From Qipengyuania xiapuensis (GTDB taxonomy: Bacteria > Pseudomonadota > Alphaproteobacteria > Sphingomonadales > Sphingomonadaceae): a stretch of 64,000 nucleotides of DNA. The notes below the pieces were generated by a model. The model made no database searches and was not told the DNA's origin. It saw nothing but the letters and a program-made list of their open reading frames with translations. Below are positions 39,226-48,237 of the stretch, piece after piece. The translations under genes were made by a program, and so were the position numbers. The stretch is taken from positions 663,001 to 727,000 of the forward strand of contig NZ_JAIGNL010000002.1 of the NCBI RefSeq assembly GCF_019711395.1, written 5' to 3'. The stretch's first letter is position 1. Every line of letters starts with the position of its first letter.

Positions 39226-39834
39226 ATGATCGTTACGCACTCGTCCCTCTCGCGCCGCGTCGCGGGCACCATCTCCATCGCGGCATTCATCGCGATCGGC
39301 GCACAGACCTTGATCAACGAGGGCAACAACCCGCTGCTCAATCTCGCGCTGATGCTGCGCTACTTCACGATCTGGAGCAATATGGCCGCTGCACTCTTGC
39401 TGGGCTGGGTCGCACTGCGCGGCAAGCTGGATGCGCGGATCGCCTTTGCCCTGGCCACCGCGCTGGCGATGGTCGGCATCGTCTACCACCTGCTGCTGTC
39501 GGCAGATCATCATCCGGTGGGCTGGGACTGGTACACGAACCAGATGCACCACACCGTGGTCCCGCTGGCCACGGTGTTCTGGTGGCTGGCATTCTCGGGC
39601 GTGAAGGCGACCGGCTGGCGCACGCTCCCGATCGTGATCGCAGTTCCGATCCTCTACACCGGTTTCGCGCTCGTCGTCGGCGAAGCGACCGGTTTCTATC
39701 CCTATTTCTTCCTCGACCTGCCCGAGCTCGGCTGGGGCCGACTGCTGCTCAACGTTGCCGGTCTCGGCCTCGTGTTCATGGCATTCGGCGCGCTGCTGAT
39801 GGGGGCGCGCAAGCTGATTACCGCTCGCGCCTGA
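39226..39834 (+). CDS. Pr6Pr family membrane protein
   Basis: A 202-residue membrane protein with about six helices resembling the Pr6Pr/FAR-17a (AIG1-like) family; typical stretches are RYFTIWSNMAAALLL and the histidine-containing TNQMHHTVVPLATVFWW. The role in bacteria is unknown. Its 3' end overlaps the convergent Smr gene by 17 nt (39818-39834). Confidence 0.82.
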   Translation: MIVTHSSLSRRVAGTISIAAFIAIGAQTLINEGNNPLLNLALMLRYFTIWSNMAAALLLGWVALRGKLDARIAFALATALAMVGIVYHLLLSADHHPVGWDWYTNQMHHTVVPLATVFWWLAFSGVKATGWRTLPIVIAVPILYTGFALVVGEATGFYPYFFLDLPELGWGRLLLNVAGLGLVFMAFGALLMGARKLITARA

Positions 39835-40366
39835 GCACGATGTAGAGTGCGCCCTCGCCTCCATGGCGGATGTGCGCGCGTCGCACGGCCGCGATTGCAG
39901 AATGGTGGCTCGAGGCAGCCAGCCAGTCGAGAACCTTGGCGCGGATGGCCCCACGTCTGGCTCCACGGTCGGCAGGATCGACCGGTCGCGGCTTGCCTGT
40001 CACGAGCAGGATCGTGCGAGCGCCCATGGCGCGTGCCTGCGCCAGTCCACTCATCAGCCGCTGGTAGGCGGCATCGAGATTATGGCCGTGCAGGTCGAGC
40101 GTGAAATCGGGCTGGATCGCGCCCGACTTGAGGCGCTTGTCCCAATGACCATCGAGATTGTTCTGCTGGGGCTTGGGCGCCTTGGAAGTGGGCTTCGGCT
40201 CCGGCCTGGGCGCCTTCGGCTTGGCGAGCACCTTCTTCGGCGTCGCGGCCACCGGTCGCGGGGCCGGCTTGGCCGCGACCGAGCCGACGTGCATCGGCTT
40301 CACGGTCGCCGCGACCTTTTCCCAGGCCGCCGCTTCCTCTTCGCTAAGGCCGCGTGGCGCGCTCAT
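39818..40366 (-). CDS. Smr/MutS2-C-terminal-type domain protein
   Basis: A 182-residue protein with a basic, Pro/Lys-rich N-terminal half and a C-terminal Smr domain (LDLHGHNLDAAYQRL, then RTILLVTGK and the late RHGGEGALYIVLRR). Smr domains act as nucleases on DNA or stalled-ribosome mRNA; the DLHG motif is present. ATG 40366 overlaps the mltA stop (ATGA), so it is coupled to mltA. The order mltA-smr next to Tim44 and secB is common in alphaproteobacteria. Confidence 0.88.
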   Translation of the reverse strand: MSAPRGLSEEEAAAWEKVAATVKPMHVGSVAAKPAPRPVAATPKKVLAKPKAPRPEPKPTSKAPKPQQNNLDGHWDKRLKSGAIQPDFTLDLHGHNLDAAYQRLMSGLAQARAMGARTILLVTGKPRPVDPADRGARRGAIRAKVLDWLAASSHHSAIAAVRRAHIRHGGEGALYIVLRRER

Positions 40367-41547
40367 TGCTTGAGGCGCGCGAGCGTCCCCTTGGGAAGCA
40401 GCAGGTAGGCCTTGCCGCTGCTGCTCATCTCGCCCGCAATCTGCCTTGCGTCCGCGCCATTGCCCCAGAAGGTGTCGAAGCGGTTCGCACCCTTGATCGC
40501 ACCGCCGGTGTCCTGCGCGATCCAAAGACCGTCCGCGACATCGGATTCCATGTCGAGCCAGACCGGCGCGCCATAGGGCACGAATTTCGGATCGACCGCC
40601 ACGCTGTCGCGCGCGAAGACCGGGACTTCGATCGAGCCCAGCGGCCCTTCGGTGTCGAGCTCGCGGAAGAAGATCCAGCTCTTGTTGAGATCGAGGATCT
40701 CGTCCTGCCGTCCCGGATTGTCGCGCAGCCAGGAAATGATCCCCTGCATGCTCGTGGGGTAGTCGGTGCCCTCGCCGATCAGGCCCTGCTCGCGCATGGG
40801 GCGCCCGATCGCGACATATTCGCGGCCGTTCTGCCCGGCGTAGCCGATGCGCATGACCTCGCCGTCGGGCAGGCGGAGCAGGCCGCTGCCCTGTATCTGG
40901 AGGAAGAAGAACTCGACCGGATCGGCCGCCCAGGCGATGACAGGCACCTTGCCTTCCAGCGCCCCGCCGGCGATCTCCGAGCGCTCGAAATAGCGGACGA
41001 ATTCGCCGTTCTCGTCATAGCGACCGAGCGGCGGGCGTCCCTCGCGCTCCTCTTCGGGCACGTCCGCAGGCCATGCACGCTCGAGGTCGGAAGGATAGGC
41101 GTAGACCGGCACTTCGTATCCCGGACGCCGCTCGCGGCTGCCGAGGATTTCCGGCTCGTAGTAACCGGTCGCAAAGGCGCTGCCGTCGGCGACGACCGCG
41201 GTTTCGAACTGGCTGCGGAAGAAGTCGGCAGGATCGCTCGACCAGTTGGTCGCCGCACCGCAAGGCGCCTGCCAGTCGACGCGGCGCGTCAGACCGCTGG
41301 TATCCTCACGGAAGAGGATCTTGTCGCACGACCGGCGGAAGGCCTCGAGAGCAGGAGCAGCATCGAAACCGGCGAAAGGCATGGTCTCGATCGCCGGACC
41401 GGGCATCACGCCCGCGGCCAGCGCCGTGTCTGCCGGAACGGGCTCCGGCACCTCGACAGTGCCGAGATCCTGCGGGGGACGGGCGTCGGGTATGACCGTG
41501 CATCCCGCTAGGCTCAGGGCTACGGCCAGCCCGGCGAGAATACGCAT
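40363..41547 (-). CDS. mltA: membrane-bound lytic murein transglycosylase A
   Basis: An outer-membrane lipoprotein that cleaves peptidoglycan glycan strands with formation of 1,6-anhydro-MurNAc. The 394-residue protein starts after GGAGG, has the lipobox LSLAGC, the MltA domain (VPVYAYPSDL... through QIQGSGLLRLPDG) and the C-terminal 3D domain (DPKFVPYGAPVWL, IAQDTGGAIKG, RFDTFWGNG), whose Asp residues are catalytic. It overlaps the downstream Smr gene and follows the Tim44-like gene by 27 nt. Confidence 0.95.
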   Translation of the reverse strand: MRILAGLAVALSLAGCTVIPDARPPQDLGTVEVPEPVPADTALAAGVMPGPAIETMPFAGFDAAPALEAFRRSCDKILFREDTSGLTRRVDWQAPCGAATNWSSDPADFFRSQFETAVVADGSAFATGYYEPEILGSRERRPGYEVPVYAYPSDLERAWPADVPEEEREGRPPLGRYDENGEFVRYFERSEIAGGALEGKVPVIAWAADPVEFFFLQIQGSGLLRLPDGEVMRIGYAGQNGREYVAIGRPMREQGLIGEGTDYPTSMQGIISWLRDNPGRQDEILDLNKSWIFFRELDTEGPLGSIEVPVFARDSVAVDPKFVPYGAPVWLDMESDVADGLWIAQDTGGAIKGANRFDTFWGNGADARQIAGEMSSSGKAYLLLPKGTLARLKQ

Positions 41548-41574
41548 GAAACCTCCGGCGTTTGGGAAGTGGCG

Positions 41575-42234
41575 TCAGCCCTGGTCGGTCTCGTCGAGGA
41601 CCCAGTTGGGGTCGAGCGCGTCGACATTCCGGCTGAAGGTCCAGATGTCGCGGCTTTCGACGGCATCGTCGAGCGAACCCGCGATGACATTGCCGTCCTT
41701 GTCGCGCGTGACCGAGGCGATGTCGGCGACGAACAGCACGGCGATGCGCGCGGTACGCTTGTCGAGATCCGCCGAATGGATGGTCGCGTCCTCGATCCGG
41801 ATGAGGCGGTTGTCGAGCGTCTCGCCAGCCGCTTCGCGTGCGTCGATCGCAGCCGAGAAACCGGCATAGACATCATCGTCGGTAAGGTCGCGGAGCGTTT
41901 CCCTGTCGCCCTTCCAGAAGGCTTCGAGGATCATGCCGTAGGCGCCCTTGGCACCTTCGAGGAAGGCAAGGAGGTCGAAGCGCGGGTCGGCGCTGGCGAT
42001 CGCGCGAATACCGATTTCGTTGGCGCTCGAGCCGTTGTCGACGCTGCGCAGGCGCACGGGTTCGCGCGTCGGCGCGGCCGGACGTTCTGTCGCGGGCGGG
42101 ATGCGGTTTTCCGGCGAATCGAACCGGTGGCTGATCGGCTCCTCCTCGTGCTCGGAACGTTCGCCGAGCACGGAATAAAGGCGCAGCCCCAAAAAGGCGG
42201 CGATGGCGGCGAGGATGACGATCTCGGTGATCAC
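41575..42234 (-). CDS. Tim44 domain protein (TimA-like)
   Basis: A 219-residue inner-membrane-anchored protein: GTG 42234 after GGAAAG, one N-terminal helix (ITEIVILAAIAAFLGLRLYS), a charged linker, and a C-terminal Tim44-like domain (about residues 75-215; FLEGAKGAYGMILEAFWKGD). Alphaproteobacterial TimA is the bacterial relative of mitochondrial Tim44 and is usually next to secB and mltA, as here. Involvement in membrane-protein or lipoprotein handling is family-level knowledge, not shown here. Confidence 0.87.
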   Translation of the reverse strand: MITEIVILAAIAAFLGLRLYSVLGERSEHEEEPISHRFDSPENRIPPATERPAAPTREPVRLRSVDNGSSANEIGIRAIASADPRFDLLAFLEGAKGAYGMILEAFWKGDRETLRDLTDDDVYAGFSAAIDAREAAGETLDNRLIRIEDATIHSADLDKRTARIAVLFVADIASVTRDKDGNVIAGSLDDAVESRDIWTFSRNVDALDPNWVLDETDQG

Positions 42235-42293
42235 GTAAGCTTTCCGTTCAACTGCTATTGGAGCTACGCCCGGCGCGCTCCTGTAGTTCCTGT

Positions 42294-42311
42294 CTATCTA
42301 CCCCTAGATAG
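42294..42311. promoter_or_regulatory. 18-bp palindrome between timA-like gene and secB
   Basis: CTATCTA (42294-42300) and TAGATAG (42305-42311) form a perfect inverted repeat around CCCC in the divergent region between the Tim44-like gene and secB. Its symmetry suits an operator; no regulator can be named. Confidence 0.4.
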
Positions 42312-42498
42312 GGTCGAATTACAAACGGGCAATGAACCATTGCAGATGTTCCGGTCGCAATCTGCGCCGGAGCGCCCCTTCCACCGGGCGCATTGCCCCT
42401 CGCGCGCGGCGGTGCTAGGCGCGCCGACGAACCGTGGGGTTGCGCAAGCGCGCGAACCTGCAGCACTTTTCAAATTCTCGATGCAAGAAGTGACCAAA

Positions 42499-43032
42499 AT
42501 GGCCGACGACAACAATGTTCTGACCGATCTCGACATGGATCCCGCGGCAGGCGCGAACGGCGCCGACAACCGCCCCGCGGTGAGCCTGCTCAACCAGTAT
42601 GTGAAGGATTTCTCGGTCGAGAACCCCAACGCACCCCAGAGCTACCAGTGGAACGACCAGCCGAAGGTCGACATCCAGGTCAACATCGGTGCCAACCAGG
42701 TGACCGACGAAGTGCACGAAGTCGAGCTCAAGCTCACTGCACGCGCCGATTCCGAGCAGGGCAACCTCTATATCGTCGAACTGGCCTATTGCGGCCTCGT
42801 GGGCATTCGCAACGTCCCCGCCGAGCAGGCCCATGCCTTCCTGTTCGCCGAAGCTCCGCGCCTGCTCTTCCCCTTCGCCCGCGCGATCGTTTCGGACGCC
42901 GTGCGCGATGCAGGCTTCCCGCCGCTGATGCTCGACCCGATGGATTTCGGCGCGCTCTACCAGCAGCAGCTCCAGGCCCGCGCGGCGCAGCAGGGCGAAG
43001 GCGCCCCGGCAGCTCCGACCGGCGACGCCTAA
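42499..43032 (+). CDS. secB: protein-export chaperone SecB
   Basis: The tetrameric cytoplasmic chaperone that keeps preproteins unfolded and delivers them to SecA. From ATG 42499 it has 177 residues with the SecB core (YVKDFSVENPNAP, IVELAYCGLVGIRNV, LFPFARAIVSDAVRDAGFPPL). ATG 42481 would add six residues; the weak AAGAAGTGA favours 42499. An open frame reaches back to 41569, but that stretch is antisense to the Tim44 gene. It begins a run with murJ and trpS. Confidence 0.93.
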   Translation: MADDNNVLTDLDMDPAAGANGADNRPAVSLLNQYVKDFSVENPNAPQSYQWNDQPKVDIQVNIGANQVTDEVHEVELKLTARADSEQGNLYIVELAYCGLVGIRNVPAEQAHAFLFAEAPRLLFPFARAIVSDAVRDAGFPPLMLDPMDFGALYQQQLQARAAQQGEGAPAAPTGDA

Positions 43033-43053
43033 GCGGCTCGAAGCGGCTCCACC

Positions 43054-44658
43054 ATGAGCCTGCTCAAGAACGTCGGCACGATCGGCTCGCTCACCATGGT
43101 GAGCCGCATCGCCGGCATGGCGCGCGAGATGATTTTCTCGCGCGTCCTCGGCGCCAATGCGGTGACCGATGCCTGGTTCCAGGCGTTCATCATTCCCAAT
43201 GTCTTCCGGCGCCTGTTCGCGGAAGGCGCGTTTTCGGCCGCATTCGTGCCGATGTTCTCCAAGCGCCTGCACGGTGACGGCGGGCTCGAGAGCGCACGCA
43301 GCTTCTCCGACGACGTCCTGAGCATCTTCCTCCCGGTGCTGATCCTGCTGTGCGCGGTGATGATGATCGCCATGCCCGGCGTGATCTATGTGCTGGCCGA
43401 CAAACCGATCGATCCGGTCGAATACGACATCGCCGTCGCCTTCGCGCAGATCATGTTCCCCTACATCCTGCTGGTCAGCCTTGTTACGCTGTTCACGGGC
43501 ATGCTCAATTCGGTGAGCCGGTTCGCACCCGGGGCGAGCTTTCCCATCATCCTCAATGTAGTGCTGATCTCGGCCTTGCTGGGCGGCGAATATGCCGCCG
43601 CCACTTTCGGGTGGAGCGTCGAACAAGTGGGGTTCGTCATCGCCTGGGCGGTGCCGGTCGCGGGCATACTGCAGCTCGCCTGGCTCTATATCTGGACGCG
43701 CGTCGAGGGCTTCCGCCCGCGGATCCTGTGGCCGCGCATCACGCCTGAAGTGAAGCGCCTGTCGATCATCGCGCTGCCCGCCGCGATCGGGGGCGGTGCC
43801 TATCAGATCAACACGCTGGTCCAGCTCTACTTCCTCAACCAGCTGGCGACCGGTTCGGTCAGCCACATGAACTATGCGGACCGCCTCAACCAGCTGCCGC
43901 TCGGCATCATCGGCATCGCGCTGTCGACGGCGATCCTGCCGACGCTGTCGAAATTCGTCGGGGGCAAGAACAAGGAAGGCGCGGACCGCATCCAGTCCGA
44001 TGCAATCGAGCTGTCGATGCTGCTGACCATTCCGGCCGCGGTCGCGCTTGCGATCTGTGCGACGCCGTTCATCACCATGCTGTTCCAGGGCGGTCGCTTC
44101 ACGATGGAAGACGCCAATGCCGCAGGCGCAGTGCTAGGCGTGCTGGTGCTCGGCCTGCCGGCATATGTGCTGGTCAAGGTGCTGGTGCCCAATTTCTACG
44201 CCCGCTCCGACACGCGCACCCCCGTCTACGCAGCCTTTATCTCGCTGTTCGTCTTCGTGGTGAGCTGCATCTGGAATATCGGACTGTCGCTCCCCTGGCT
44301 GACTATCGAGCCGCTCGGCTACGGTGTCCCCGGCATCGCGGCGGCCAGCGTCATCGGCGCGTGGATCAATGTCGTTTATCTCTACGCCGTGCTGGTGAAG
44401 CGCGGCTATTATTCCATCCCGCTCGCCCTCGTCGGCCGGGTCGCTCGCCAGCTCGTTGCTGCGCTCGCCATGGGCGCCGCCTTGTGGTTCGCGCGCGATT
44501 TGCTAACCGGCTGGTATTCCGCAGGCCTGTTCGCCCGCGTCGGTGCGCTCGGCGCGCTCGTGCTGTGTTCGGCGGTGGTCTATTTCGGCGTTGCCTTCAT
44601 GGTCGGCGCCATCGACAGGCAGCGCATCGCTGCCCTTACCAAGAAGAAAGCTCCGTAA
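43054..44658 (+). CDS. murJ: lipid II flippase MurJ
   Basis: Flips lipid-linked peptidoglycan precursor across the inner membrane. The 534-residue protein has about 14 hydrophobic helices of the MOP exporter fold, with the family opening TMVSRIAGMAREMIFSRVLG and the segment RLFAEGAFSAAFVPMF. It follows secB by 21 nt and precedes trpS by 6 nt, so the three genes are probably one transcript. Confidence 0.96.
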   Translation: MSLLKNVGTIGSLTMVSRIAGMAREMIFSRVLGANAVTDAWFQAFIIPNVFRRLFAEGAFSAAFVPMFSKRLHGDGGLESARSFSDDVLSIFLPVLILLCAVMMIAMPGVIYVLADKPIDPVEYDIAVAFAQIMFPYILLVSLVTLFTGMLNSVSRFAPGASFPIILNVVLISALLGGEYAAATFGWSVEQVGFVIAWAVPVAGILQLAWLYIWTRVEGFRPRILWPRITPEVKRLSIIALPAAIGGGAYQINTLVQLYFLNQLATGSVSHMNYADRLNQLPLGIIGIALSTAILPTLSKFVGGKNKEGADRIQSDAIELSMLLTIPAAVALAICATPFITMLFQGGRFTMEDANAAGAVLGVLVLGLPAYVLVKVLVPNFYARSDTRTPVYAAFISLFVFVVSCIWNIGLSLPWLTIEPLGYGVPGIAAASVIGAWINVVYLYAVLVKRGYYSIPLALVGRVARQLVAALAMGAALWFARDLLTGWYSAGLFARVGALGALVLCSAVVYFGVAFMVGAIDRQRIAALTKKKAP

Positions 44659-44664
44659 GTCATC

Positions 44665-45681
44665 ATGCGCGTTGTTTCCGGCATCCAGCCCACCGGCAAT
44701 CTCCACCTCGGCAATTACCTGGGTGCGATCCGCAACTGGGTGCGCATGCAGGACGCGATGGAAGACGGCTCGCAGTGCCTGTTCTTCCTTGCCGACCTGC
44801 ACGCGATTTCCATGCCGCATGATCCGGCCGAGCTGCACAAGGGCACGCTCGAAATGGCCGCGGCGCTGGTCGCCTGCGGCATCGATCCGGCGAAGAGCGT
44901 GGTGTTCAACCAGGCACAGGTCCCGCAGCACGCGGAACTGCAATGGCTGCTGGGCGGCACGGCGCGCATGGGCTGGCTCAACCGCATGACGCAGTGGAAG
45001 GACAAGGCAGGCAAGAACCGCGAGGGCCAGTCGGTCGCGCTGTTCACCTACCCTGTGCTGCAGGCAGCCGACGTCCTGCTCTACCAGGCGACGCACGTGC
45101 CGGTGGGCGAGGACCAGAAGCAGCACCTCGAACTCGCCCGCGACATCGCACAGAAGTTCAACAACGACTTCGCGTCTGAAGACGCGCCGGTCTTCGCCCT
45201 GCCCGATCCGATCGTGCCGCCGCAGGCCGCGCGCATCATGAGCCTGCGCGATGGGGGCAAGAAGATGAGCAAGTCCGATCCCTCGGACATGAGCCGTATC
45301 AACCTCGCCGACAGCGCCGACGAGGTGATGAAGAAGGTCAAGAAGGCGAAGACCGATCCCGAGCCGCTGCCGAGCGAGGAGAAGGGTCTGGAGGACCGCC
45401 CCGAGGCACTGAACCTCGTGACGATCTATGCCGCGCTGACCGATGGCAGCGTCGAAAGCGTCCTCAAGGACTTCGGCGGCGAAGGCTTCGGCAAGTTCAA
45501 GCCCGCGCTGGGCGAGCTGCTGGTCGAGACGCTGCGCCCGATCTCCGAGCGCTTTAATGGCCTCCTCGAAGACCGCGAGGCACTCGACGCAATCCTCGCG
45601 CGCGGCGCTTCGCAAGCGCGCGAGATCGCGGTTCCGACGCTCGAGAAGACCTACAAGGCGCTGGGCCTCGTAAGGGGATAG
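44665..45681 (+). CDS. trpS: tryptophan-tRNA ligase
   Basis: Class I aminoacyl-tRNA synthetase for tryptophan. The 338-residue protein has the HIGH-equivalent [13 protein letters not shown] and the KMSKS motif in [12 protein letters not shown]. It also carries the usual tryptophan-pocket region ([15 protein letters not shown]). It is the third gene after secB and murJ and ends 1 nt before the convergent YbjQ-like gene, with no terminator between them. Confidence 0.97.
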   Translation: MRVVSGIQPTGNLHLGNYLGAIRNWVRMQDAMEDGSQCLFFLADLHAISMPHDPAELHKGTLEMAAALVACGIDPAKSVVFNQAQVPQHAELQWLLGGTARMGWLNRMTQWKDKAGKNREGQSVALFTYPVLQAADVLLYQATHVPVGEDQKQHLELARDIAQKFNNDFASEDAPVFALPDPIVPPQAARIMSLRDGGKKMSKSDPSDMSRINLADSADEVMKKVKKAKTDPEPLPSEEKGLEDRPEALNLVTIYAALTDGSVESVLKDFGGEGFGKFKPALGELLVETLRPISERFNGLLEDREALDAILARGASQAREIAVPTLEKTYKALGLVRG

Positions 45682-45682
45682 G

Positions 45683-46030
45683 TCAGACCTTCACCGCGGT
45701 GCCGCTGGCCGAGACCATCAGCATCGAGCCGGTATCGCCGATCACCTCGTAGTCGAGGTCGATGCCGACCACGGCATTGCCGCCGCGGGTCGCGGCCTCG
45801 GCCTGCAGTTCCTCGATCGCCTGGTTGCGTGCATCGGCAAGGATGCGCTCGTAGCTGCCCGAACGGCCGCCCACGATGTCGCGGATATTTGCGAACAGGT
45901 CGCGGAAGAGGTTCGCGCCGACGATCACCTCGCCGGTCACGATGCCCAGATATTCCCGGATCGGCTGCCCCTCGATGGTGGGGGTGGTCGTGACGATGAC
46001 GCCGCGCGCGTCCTTCCAGGGTCCGGGCAT
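45683..46030 (-). CDS. YbjQ family (UPF0145) protein
   Basis: A 115-residue protein of the YbjQ/heavy-metal-binding family: [21 protein letters not shown] at the start, [20 protein letters not shown] in the middle, and [19 protein letters not shown]. It forms a pentameric beta structure in relatives; the function is not settled. ATG 46030 is used, although homologs begin about ten residues later. Confidence 0.88.
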   Translation of the reverse strand: MPGPWKDARGVIVTTTPTIEGQPIREYLGIVTGEVIVGANLFRDLFANIRDIVGGRSGSYERILADARNQAIEELQAEAATRGGNAVVGIDLDYEVIGDTGSMLMVSASGTAVKV

Positions 46031-46088
46031 GTGCAGTTCCTTCAGCTACTTAGGGTGTATTGCACAGATAGGTCGGCTGTCGCCGAAA

Positions 46089-46325
46089 TCAACCCATGCC
46101 AAGCGCGGCCTTGTAGGTGTCGAGGATGGTTTCCTGCTCGCTGCGCTCGTCCGGCTTCATCTTACGCAGGCGGATGATCTGGCGCATGATCTTGGTGTCG
46201 TAGCCTACGGCCTTGGCCTCGGCGTAGACGTCGCGGATGTCGTCGGCGATGCCCTTCTTTTCTTCCTCGAGGCGTTCGATGCGCTCGATCAGCAGGCGCA
46301 GGCGGTCGTCGGTGACTTCGGCCAT
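46089..46325 (-). CDS. gapR: GapR family nucleoid-associated protein (DUF2312/UPF0335)
   Basis: A 78-residue, all-helical protein of DUF2312. In Caulobacter the member GapR binds overtwisted DNA and clamps it as a tetramer. The conserved core is visible: [49 protein letters not shown] 46325 (MAEVTDDRL) is chosen over the 17-residue longer frame. It lies next to DUF1244 and pyk, a frequent alphaproteobacterial order. The naming follows family membership; the exact DNA role here is inference. Confidence 0.85.
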   Translation of the reverse strand: MAEVTDDRLRLLIERIERLEEEKKGIADDIRDVYAEAKAVGYDTKIMRQIIRLRKMKPDERSEQETILDTYKAALGMG

Positions 46326-46406
46326 TTGGGTGGTGCTCCAATGAAATGAGAATCGGTTGATGGGCTCGATAGCCATCGCCGCCTTTCGGGTGAAGGCGGC
46401 GACTCG

Positions 46407-46718
46407 CTAGTCCACGCGATTTTTCGCGATACTCGCTTCCATCCGCGTAAGCTGCTCATCCGTCGCAGGCGTCTGGCGGGTGGTCTTCCACTCATCCTGC
46501 GGCATGCCGTGGATGAGTTCGCGCGCGGCCAGCTTGTCCCCTTCGAAGCCTGCATCGCGGATCCAGTCGGCAAGGCAGTTGCGGCAGAATCCGGAGAGCC
46601 CCATCAGGTCGATATTCTGCGCATCGTGACGATGCTGGAGATGGCGAACCAGCCGGCGAAAGGCCTGTGCCGCTACGGCATCGGGAAGCGCGTCGAGCGG
46701 GTCTGTATTCGTATCCAT
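46407..46718 (-). CDS. DUF1244 family protein
   Basis: A 103-residue protein of the DUF1244 (SMc04008-like) family, recognisable by AFRRLVRHLQHRHDAQNIDLM and GFCRNCLADW. The function is unknown. ATG 46718 is used; the frame runs to 46946 but that part lies over pyk. The CRNC pair could bind metal. It is divergent from pyk with about 50 nt between them. Confidence 0.85.
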   Translation of the reverse strand: MDTNTDPLDALPDAVAAQAFRRLVRHLQHRHDAQNIDLMGLSGFCRNCLADWIRDAGFEGDKLAARELIHGMPQDEWKTTRQTPATDEQLTRMEASIAKNRVD

Positions 46719-46767
46719 TTCACACTTGTCCTTGAGTTGCCACGTGGCTCTGCCATAGGCGTTGTTC

Positions 46768-48237
46768 ATGCATAAGCTCGATCCAAAGCGTGTCGATCCG
46801 CGTGGCCGCAAGGTCAAGATCCTCGCAACCGTCGGTCCGGCCAGCCGGTCGCCCGAGATGCTCGCCCGCCTGTTCGAGGCCGGTGTCGACGCCTTCCGCG
46901 TCAACATGAGCCATGGCGAGCATGCCGACCACGAGAAAACGATCAAGGCGATCCGTCAGATGGAAAAGGATTTCCATCGCCCGATCGCGATCCTCGCCGA
47001 CCTGCAGGGCCCCAAGCTGCGCGTAGGTAAGTTCAAGGACGGCAAGGCGGTCATCCGCCACTCGGGCCATTTCACGCTCGACCGCAATCCCGAGCCCGGC
47101 GACGAAACGCGCGTCGAGCTGCCGCATCCCGAACTCTTCGGCCTGCTCGAGAAGGGACAGCGCCTGCTGATCAACGACGGCAAGATCCGCCTCAAGGTGA
47201 TCCGCGCCGACGAGAATGAAATCCTCTGCTCGGCCGAAGTCGGCGGGGTCATTTCGGACCGCAAGGGCGTCAACGTGCCCGATGCCGAAGTCCCGATCCC
47301 CGCGCTGACCGACAAGGACCGCAAGGACCTCGCCTTCGCGATGAACCAGGGCGTCGACTGGATCGGCCTGAGCTTCGTCCAGCGCCCTGAAGACCTTGCC
47401 GAAGCGCGCAAGCTCATGGGCGGCGCGGGCGCACTGTGCGCGAAGATCGAAAAGCCGATGGCAGTGCGCCGCCTCGACGAAATCATCGAGCTGAGCGACG
47501 GCATCATGGTCGCGCGCGGCGACCTCGGCGTGGAGCTGGAGCCGCAGGAAGTCCCTCCCCTCCAGAAGAAGATCGTCAACAAGACGCGCACCGCGGGCAA
47601 GCCCGTGATCGTGGCAACGCAGATGCTCGAGAGCATGATCGAGAGCCCCGCCCCGACGCGCGCGGAAGTCTCCGACGTCGCCAACGCAGTCTATGATGGT
47701 GCCGACGCGGTGATGCTGAGCGCGGAGACCGCAGCGGGCGAATGGCCCGAGGAAGCGGTCACCATCATGCACCGCATCGCGCGGCAGGTGGAAAGCGACG
47801 AGGCCTATCTCGAGCGCGTGCGTTTCCTGGACACCCCGCCCGACAGCACCACTGCCGATGCGCTGGCGCATGCCTGCATGACCGTGGCCGACACCGTGGC
47901 GATCGAGGCGATTACCGTTTTCACCGGTTCGGGTTCGACCGCCCGCCGTGTCGCCCGCGAACGTCCGAGCGTGCCGATGCTGGTGCTTACGCCGAGCATG
48001 AAGACCGCCCGCCGCCTCGCCCTCCTGTGGGGTGCACATGCGGTGGCGACGAAGGATATCGGCAGCTTTGAAGAGATGATCGCCAAGGGCAAGCGCATGG
48101 CCCTGCGCCATGGCTTCGGCAAGGCCGGCAGCAAGCTGATCGCCCTTGCCGGTGTTCCCTTCGGCACCCCGGGATCGACCAATCTCATGCATGTCGTCAC
48201 CATCAGCGGCGACGAGCTGGAGAGGCACGGCGGCTAG
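46768..48237 (+). CDS. pyk: pyruvate kinase
   Basis: Glycolytic enzyme forming pyruvate and ATP from PEP and ADP. The 489-residue protein has the TIM-barrel core with KILATVGPASRSP at the start, the cation/PEP-site segments (FRVNMSHGEH, CAKIEKP with the catalytic Lys) and VATQMLESMI, then the C-terminal allosteric-fold domain. ATG 46768 is preferred over TTG 46762. Its stop is shared with the convergent oxidoreductase: both stops lie in one CTAG (48234-48237). Confidence 0.96.
   Translation: MHKLDPKRVDPRGRKVKILATVGPASRSPEMLARLFEAGVDAFRVNMSHGEHADHEKTIKAIRQMEKDFHRPIAILADLQGPKLRVGKFKDGKAVIRHSGHFTLDRNPEPGDETRVELPHPELFGLLEKGQRLLINDGKIRLKVIRADENEILCSAEVGGVISDRKGVNVPDAEVPIPALTDKDRKDLAFAMNQGVDWIGLSFVQRPEDLAEARKLMGGAGALCAKIEKPMAVRRLDEIIELSDGIMVARGDLGVELEPQEVPPLQKKIVNKTRTAGKPVIVATQMLESMIESPAPTRAEVSDVANAVYDGADAVMLSAETAAGEWPEEAVTIMHRIARQVESDEAYLERVRFLDTPPDSTTADALAHACMTVADTVAIEAITVFTGSGSTARRVARERPSVPMLVLTPSMKTARRLALLWGAHAVATKDIGSFEEMIAKGKRMALRHGFGKAGSKLIALAGVPFGTPGSTNLMHVVTISGDELERHGG

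Noticed and set aside
41569..42498. A long N-terminal extension of secB
   Set aside because: The extension is antisense to the Tim44-like gene, and SecB is normally about 155-175 residues. The family N-terminus begins close to 42499.
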